Of a DNA stretch of 47,919 nt, positions 43,911 through 47,919 are shown piece by piece. The position numbers and the translations under genes were made by a program. Position 1 is the first letter of the stretch; each line of letters begins with the position of its first letter. Under the pieces are notes generated by a model. That model ran no database searches. It was given only the letters and a program-made list of their open reading frames with translations, and was not told the origin of the DNA. The stretch covers positions 1 to 47,919 of the forward strand of contig LVBK01000042.1 in NCBI GenBank assembly GCA_001604385.1, in the 5' to 3' direction. This DNA is from Spirochaetales bacterium Spiro_09. Its GTDB lineage: Bacteria > Spirochaetota > Spirochaetia > Treponematales > Treponemataceae.

Positions 43911-46001
43911 ATGGTTAATAAGGTATCATATCGCATTGGAGACGAAGATCTGATCCTGGAAACAGGGCGTCTCGCCAAACAGGCAAATGGTTCAATTTAT
44001 GCACAATATGCCGGCTCTGCCGTCATTGCAACAGTGTGTTCTTCTTCATCGAGCCAGGAAGGTCTCGATTATGTTCCGCTAACAGTTGATTATAACGAAA
44101 AGTACTATGCCGCAGGAAAAATCCCCGGCGGTTTCATCAAGAGGGAAGGTCGCCCGAAAGATAAGGAAGTTCTTGTATCACGTCTGATCGATCGTCCCAT
44201 GCGTCCCTTATTCGACAAGGCCTTCGGTCGTGAAATACAGATTATTCCTACCTGTGTATCATCCGATATGACGAATCCTCCCGATATCCTGGCCGTCATC
44301 GCCAGTTCGGCTGCTGTCGTTATCTCGGATATACCGTTCAACGGACCCGTAGCAGCTGCGCGAATAGCTTACATTGATGATCAATATGTCATAAATCCCA
44401 CGTTTGAACAAATAGAAAAAGCCGACATGGAAATTGTTGTTGCTGGTACAGCAGACGGCATTACCATGGTTGAAGGTGGAGCCCACGAGGTCTCCGAGGA
44501 GATAATGCTCGGAGCCCTAGATAAGGCAAAAGAATTTATCAAGAGCATGTGCAAGCTCCAGGAAGATTTACGCGCACTGTGCGGTAAGGAAAAACTGCCG
44601 CTGAACCCCGTAAAAGTCGAGCTGTTACATCGGGATGAAATATATAAGGTGGCGTACCCCCGTCTGCAGGAAGCCTTGTTCGTTAAGGGTAAGTTTGAGC
44701 GCCGTGCAGCCTGTGACTTGGTAAAATCCGAATTGAAAGCCCAATACGCAGAACAACTTGCCGATGATACGCAGGCAAAATTATTTACAGCTTTGTTTGA
44801 GGAGCTCGAATACACCATTTTACGCACAACCATTCTTGACAAGGGTGTGCGTGTTGATGGTCGGGGTACCGAGGACATTCGTGACATCACCTGTGAAATT
44901 GGCGTGCTGACGCGTCCCCATGGTTCAGCAGTATTCACCCGTGGAGAAACACAGGCTCTAGCGGTAACCACGCTGGGTACTGTTTTTGATGAACAGGTAT
45001 ATGATGATATTGAGGGCGATCGACGCGAAAACTTTATTCTTCACTATAACTTCCCCCCATACTCGGTTGGCGAGGTTGGAAGAACAGGTACTGGACGTCG
45101 TGAAATTGGGCATGGCTATCTTGCAAGAAGATCTCTCGAACCGATGGTCCCTTCACGGGAAGCGTTTCCCTATACTGTTCGCGTAGTATCAGAAATACTT
45201 GAGTCAAACGGTTCTTCATCTATGGCCTCTGTATGTGGCGGAACTCTTTCCATGTTGCATGCAGGAGTTCCCATGAAGTCTCCTGTAGCCGGTATTGCCA
45301 TGGGACTGATTACCGAAGGTGAACGCTTTGCTGTATTATCAGATATTCTGGGTGAAGAAGATCATCTGGGAGACATGGATTTCAAGGTTGCCGGTACAGA
45401 ACGTGGTATAACCGGATTCCAGATGGATATTAAAATTGCCGGTGTTTCGACAGAAATTATGCAAAAGGCGCTTGAACAGGCAAAACGCGGACGTCTTCAT
45501 ATTTTGGGAATAATGAACAAAACCATTTCCAAGCCTTCAGCGCAAATATCACAGTATGCTCCCCGTATCGAAACAATGAAAATCGAAACAGACAAAATTG
45601 GCGCGCTCATTGGTCCCGGTGGAAAGAACATCAAGGCTTTGTGTGAACAATTCCAGGTAACTATCAACACCGAAAATGATGGTACCGTCACTATCTACGG
45701 CAAGAGCGCGAAAGCAACCCTTGCCGCCCGTGATGCTGTCAAGGGAATTGTTGAAGATCCCGAAGTTGGTCGTATCTATGAGGGTACAGTCAAGCGAATT
45801 ATGGACTTTGGGGCCTTTGTGGAAATTCTTCCCGGAAAAGAAGGATTATGCCATATTTCCAAGCTCTCGCGAACACGGGTTGCCAATGTATCCGATGTAG
45901 TGAAAGAAGGACAGCGAATCCCGGTCAAATTGCTTGAAATTGACAAAATGGGACGTTTGAATCTTTCTTATGTAGATGCGCTTCCGGAAGACAATTCCTG
46001 A
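43911..46001 (+). CDS. pnp: Polyribonucleotide nucleotidyltransferase (PNPase)
   Basis: PNPase degrades RNA 3' to 5' with phosphate. The 696-residue protein has two RNase PH domains (about 10-145 and 310-460; the second has FPPYSVGEVGRTGTGRREIGHG), the all-alpha linker between them, and C-terminal KH (IGALIGPGGKNIKAL) and S1 (RIYEGTVKRIMDFGAFVE) domains. It ends soon after the S1 domain. AAAGG precedes the ATG by seven bases. It is followed by a strong terminator. The rpsO-pnp order is widespread in bacteria. Confidence 0.98.
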   Translation: MVNKVSYRIGDEDLILETGRLAKQANGSIYAQYAGSAVIATVCSSSSSQEGLDYVPLTVDYNEKYYAAGKIPGGFIKREGRPKDKEVLVSRLIDRPMRPLFDKAFGREIQIIPTCVSSDMTNPPDILAVIASSAAVVISDIPFNGPVAAARIAYIDDQYVINPTFEQIEKADMEIVVAGTADGITMVEGGAHEVSEEIMLGALDKAKEFIKSMCKLQEDLRALCGKEKLPLNPVKVELLHRDEIYKVAYPRLQEALFVKGKFERRAACDLVKSELKAQYAEQLADDTQAKLFTALFEELEYTILRTTILDKGVRVDGRGTEDIRDITCEIGVLTRPHGSAVFTRGETQALAVTTLGTVFDEQVYDDIEGDRRENFILHYNFPPYSVGEVGRTGTGRREIGHGYLARRSLEPMVPSREAFPYTVRVVSEILESNGSSSMASVCGGTLSMLHAGVPMKSPVAGIAMGLITEGERFAVLSDILGEEDHLGDMDFKVAGTERGITGFQMDIKIAGVSTEIMQKALEQAKRGRLHILGIMNKTISKPSAQISQYAPRIETMKIETDKIGALIGPGGKNIKALCEQFQVTINTENDGTVTIYGKSAKATLAARDAVKGIVEDPEVGRIYEGTVKRIMDFGAFVEILPGKEGLCHISKLSRTRVANVSDVVKEGQRIPVKLLEIDKMGRLNLSYVDALPEDNS

Positions 46002-46037
46002 TATGCACGTCAATCGTTGACAAGCATGTTGTGTATG

Positions 46038-46074
46038 AGAGCGGCCGTTCATTGAACGGTCGCTCTTTTTTTTT
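46038..46074 (+). terminator. Rho-independent terminator after pnp
   Basis: AGAGCGGCCGTTC (46038-46050) pairs with GAACGGTCGCTCT (46054-46066) over 13 pairs with one G-T, a three-base loop (ATT) and nine T (46066-46074). It ends the rimP-pnp operon. Confidence 0.95.
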
Positions 46075-46117
46075 AAAGGTAGAATCAAACTTCCTGTCCT
46101 GACTCTCATTCTTTGTA

Positions 46118-46146
46118 TTTTCATTACCCTGTTGAAGTGATATACT
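46118..46146 (+). promoter_or_regulatory. Candidate promoter for dut
   Basis: TTTTCA (46118-46123), a 17-base spacer and TATACT (46141-46146), in a gap following the pnp terminator where a promoter is needed. Transcription would start at about 46153, the first base of the dut ATG. No ribosome binding site is present. Confidence 0.5.
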
Positions 46147-46152
46147 GTATCC

Positions 46153-46593
46153 ATGACTCTATCAGTTAAAGTACATGCCTCGGATAAAGCAGTTCTCCCG
46201 GCATATCAATCAGCTGGAGCAGCCGGAGCTGATGTGTGTGCATGTATCGATTCACCTATAACAATTAAACCTGGACAGCGGGTTCTCGTTTCTACTGGAT
46301 TAAAATTGGAAATACCTGAAGGCTATGAGGTCCAGGTTCGCCCACGTTCGGGGCTGGCATTAAAGTTCGGGATAACAGTGCTCAATTCACCGGGAACCAT
46401 TGACAGCGATTACCGGGGAGAGATTGGTGTAGTATTGATCAATCACGGTCATGAAGATTTTATCGTGCTCAATGGTGACCGGATCGCCCAAATGGTTGTT
46501 GCTCCTGTGTTACGGGCTACTTTTATTCCCGATTCCTCTCTTTCTGATACTGAAAGAGGTTCTGGCGGTTATGGTTCTACCGGCAGGAAATAA
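46153..46593 (+). CDS. dut: Deoxyuridine 5'-triphosphate nucleotidohydrolase
   Basis: dUTPase hydrolyses dUTP to dUMP, keeping uracil out of DNA and feeding dTMP synthesis. The 146-residue protein is a standard trimeric form. Motifs visible are [36 protein letters not shown] and [10 protein letters not shown]. No ribosome binding site precedes the ATG, which sits six bases after a -10-like box. The stop overlaps the lptF start (TAATG). Confidence 0.97.
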   Translation: MTLSVKVHASDKAVLPAYQSAGAAGADVCACIDSPITIKPGQRVLVSTGLKLEIPEGYEVQVRPRSGLALKFGITVLNSPGTIDSDYRGEIGVVLINHGHEDFIVLNGDRIAQMVVAPVLRATFIPDSSLSDTERGSGGYGSTGRK

Positions 46594-47696
46594 TGAAGAA
46601 AATCCTGTTTTATTACATATTCAGAGAAATGATTCTGTACTTCTTGTTGTGTTTCCTTTTTTTCTTTATCATTTTTTTTGTTAATCAGATTTTATATATG
46701 GCAGAGGATATTCTGTCGAAGAAAGCACCCTTGCGGGATGTGGCAAAACTGATGGTGTTTGCTCTGCCTTCAATAATCGCGACAAGTGCGCCATTTTCAG
46801 CTCTGGTTGGGACATTGATGGGTCTTGGAAGAATCGTGACTGACAGAGAGATTATCGCCATGAATTCTTTGGGTATTCCGACAGGTGTCATTTTTCTCCC
46901 GGTATTGTGTGCCGGTATATTGATATCAGCACTATCTTTTTATACCAACGATACGCTATTACCACTCGGAACAATTCATTATACGCGTTTATATCGTTCA
47001 ATTTTGACCTCGACACCTGCATTGGAACTTGAGTCGAACAGCATTAAACGTAATCAAAACGCAGTCGTGATTACCGGGTCAATGACCAATGATGTTCTGG
47101 ACAGTTTGCTGATTATCGAGAAAATGAATGACGGAAGTCGCAGGGTTGTCGCTGCCGAATCTTCTGTTATACAAAAATCGGATAATCCGAACATATTGAT
47201 GACTCTTTCCATGCAGGAACCCCGGGTGATATCTTTTGATCGTAAGGACCGCTCCCGATATGATTCTATTGTGGCGCACAATTTGTCATATAATATTCTG
47301 CTCAAGAACATTATGCCATCTTACTCTGCAAACGTATCACCCCGGGAAATGAGTTCACGTGACGTTGCGCGAGAGTTAAGAAAAAAAAGAGAAGAGGGTG
47401 ATAAAAGGGCGATTAATTTATACTTGATGGAACTAAACAAAAAGTTTTCAATTCCTTTTGGTGCATTCTTTTTCGTTATTCTTGCCTTTCCCCTTGCGCT
47501 TGGCTCAAAGAGCAATGGTCAGAGCACCGGTTTTATTTTTGGATTGATTATCGCCGTTGTGTATTGGGCCCTATTGATTGGTGGTCAAACGCTCAGTACC
47601 CGTCTGAACGCGAACGGTGCAATTATGATGTGGATTCCCAATATTGCGGTTTTGGGAATGAGTGGCATTTTGTTTATTTCAAGAAAACTTCAGTGA
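46593..47696 (+). CDS. lptF: LptF/LptG family permease (YjgP/YjgQ)
   Basis: The 367-residue inner-membrane protein starts [17 protein letters not shown], with its first membrane segment at about 10-35. Others lie at about 60-80 and 100-118, with a beta-rich periplasmic domain in the middle (about 125-265) and three segments near the end. This is the YjgP/YjgQ fold, which in proteobacteria forms, with LptB, the transporter lifting lipopolysaccharide from the inner membrane. Treponemes as known lack classical LPS, so the cargo may be another lipid. A second family member follows with a four-base overlap. Confidence 0.9.
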   Translation: MKKILFYYIFREMILYFLLCFLFFFIIFFVNQILYMAEDILSKKAPLRDVAKLMVFALPSIIATSAPFSALVGTLMGLGRIVTDREIIAMNSLGIPTGVIFLPVLCAGILISALSFYTNDTLLPLGTIHYTRLYRSILTSTPALELESNSIKRNQNAVVITGSMTNDVLDSLLIIEKMNDGSRRVVAAESSVIQKSDNPNILMTLSMQEPRVISFDRKDRSRYDSIVAHNLSYNILLKNIMPSYSANVSPREMSSRDVARELRKKREEGDKRAINLYLMELNKKFSIPFGAFFFVILAFPLALGSKSNGQSTGFIFGLIIAVVYWALLIGGQTLSTRLNANGAIMMWIPNIAVLGMSGILFISRKLQ

Positions 47697-47919
47697 AACT
47701 GATACAGAGATATTTATTGAGCGAATTTCTACCGGTTCTCTTCGTGGCCTTGCTTTTTTTTGTTCTTCTTCTGCAGTTGGGAGATTTGTTTCAGAATTTA
47801 TGGAAATATTTATCGAACGAGGTTTCTCTCAAGAGTATTCTTTTAGTGCTATTTTACTATTTACCTAAATGTATCGCCTTTGCCTTGCCCCTGGCTGTGT
47901 TATTTGCTTCATCCTACAC
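47693..47919 (+). CDS. lptG: Second LptF/LptG family permease (partial, runs off the window)
   Basis: A GTG at 47693, overlapping the lptF stop (GTGA), opens a frame that stays open to the last base (75 codons). It reads MKLIQRYLLSEFLPVLFVAL, a Lys/Arg-rich start and membrane segment like that of the preceding permease, then LQLGDLF and YYLPKCIAFALPLAVLFASSY. The family motif with PL and a small residue in the second membrane segment is also present. It pairs with the preceding gene as LptF/LptG normally do. Confidence 0.85.
   Translation, partial: MKLIQRYLLSEFLPVLFVALLFFVLLLQLGDLFQNLWKYLSNEVSLKSILLVLFYYLPKCIAFALPLAVLFASSY

Noticed and set aside
1..47919. tRNA, rRNA, insertion sequences, prophage or attachment sites
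   Set aside because: All gaps between genes are short (under 300 bases), and none shows cloverleaf structure, transposase or integrase genes, or flanking direct repeats.

Overview
The window reads as chromosomal core sequence from a spirochaete of the Treponema/Spirochaeta group. The evidence is gene order. It has a V-type (not F-type) ATPase operon in the order E, DUF2764-like, A, B, D, I, K. It has murG, cvpA and a HolB-like gene leading into an AtoS/AtoC-type two-component pair. It has tamB, bamA, ompH and mutS in a row, and rimP, nusA, infB, rbfA, truB, ribF, rpsO, pnp, dut and two LptF/LptG-type permeases. I recall all of these arrangements from Treponema. An aroB gene implies aromatic amino-acid synthesis, so this is not one of the strongly reduced host-restricted treponemes. 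I see no mobile element, prophage, CRISPR array, tRNA or rRNA, and no gene-free stretch over 300 bases.

Layout. 1-6526 (+): an unidentified gene end, an ankyrin-repeat protein with a Rossmann-like N-terminus, murG, cvpA, a delta'-like clamp-loader protein, and a PAS histidine kinase with a sigma54-type response regulator. 6516-8177: a small J-domain protein (-) and aldose 1-epimerase (+). 8261-15443 (+): the V-ATPase operon, closed by a hairpin terminator. 15561-20667 (+): ispG, an exported helical-repeat protein, two tandem barrel-like exported proteins, a terminator, a long uracil phosphoribosyltransferase-like protein and a TPR lipoprotein. 20698-25417 (-): tmk, an exported protein of unknown function, aroB, a cysteine desulfurase and thiI, read in that order. 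25462-36238 (+): tamB, bamA, ompH, mutS, comF. 36296-47919 (+): the translation/RNA operon, then dut, lptF and the start of lptG, which runs off the window.

How the genes work together. The ATPase operon encodes a rotary ion pump or synthase whose c subunit carries residues matching a sodium site. The tamB-bamA-ompH block and the LptF/G permeases serve the outer membrane. ThiI and the adjacent cysteine desulfurase form a sulfur-transfer pair for tRNA 4-thiouridine. The rimP-pnp block combines ribosome maturation, initiation, transcription elongation, tRNA modification and RNA decay.

Points most worth a second look: a terminator-like hairpin in the rimP-nusA leader; a Gly/Tyr/Gln/Asn/Arg-rich repeat tract in IF2; a zinc ribbon at the end of NusA; a V-ATPase operon without recognisable C, F or G subunits; a RibF homologue without a visible riboflavin kinase signature; a thymidylate kinase whose P-loop lacks lysine; and several genes whose predicted -10 box sits about 6-8 bases before the start codon with no ribosome binding site. 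The region is mostly ordinary core genome. I do not see a convincing wholly new multi-gene system.
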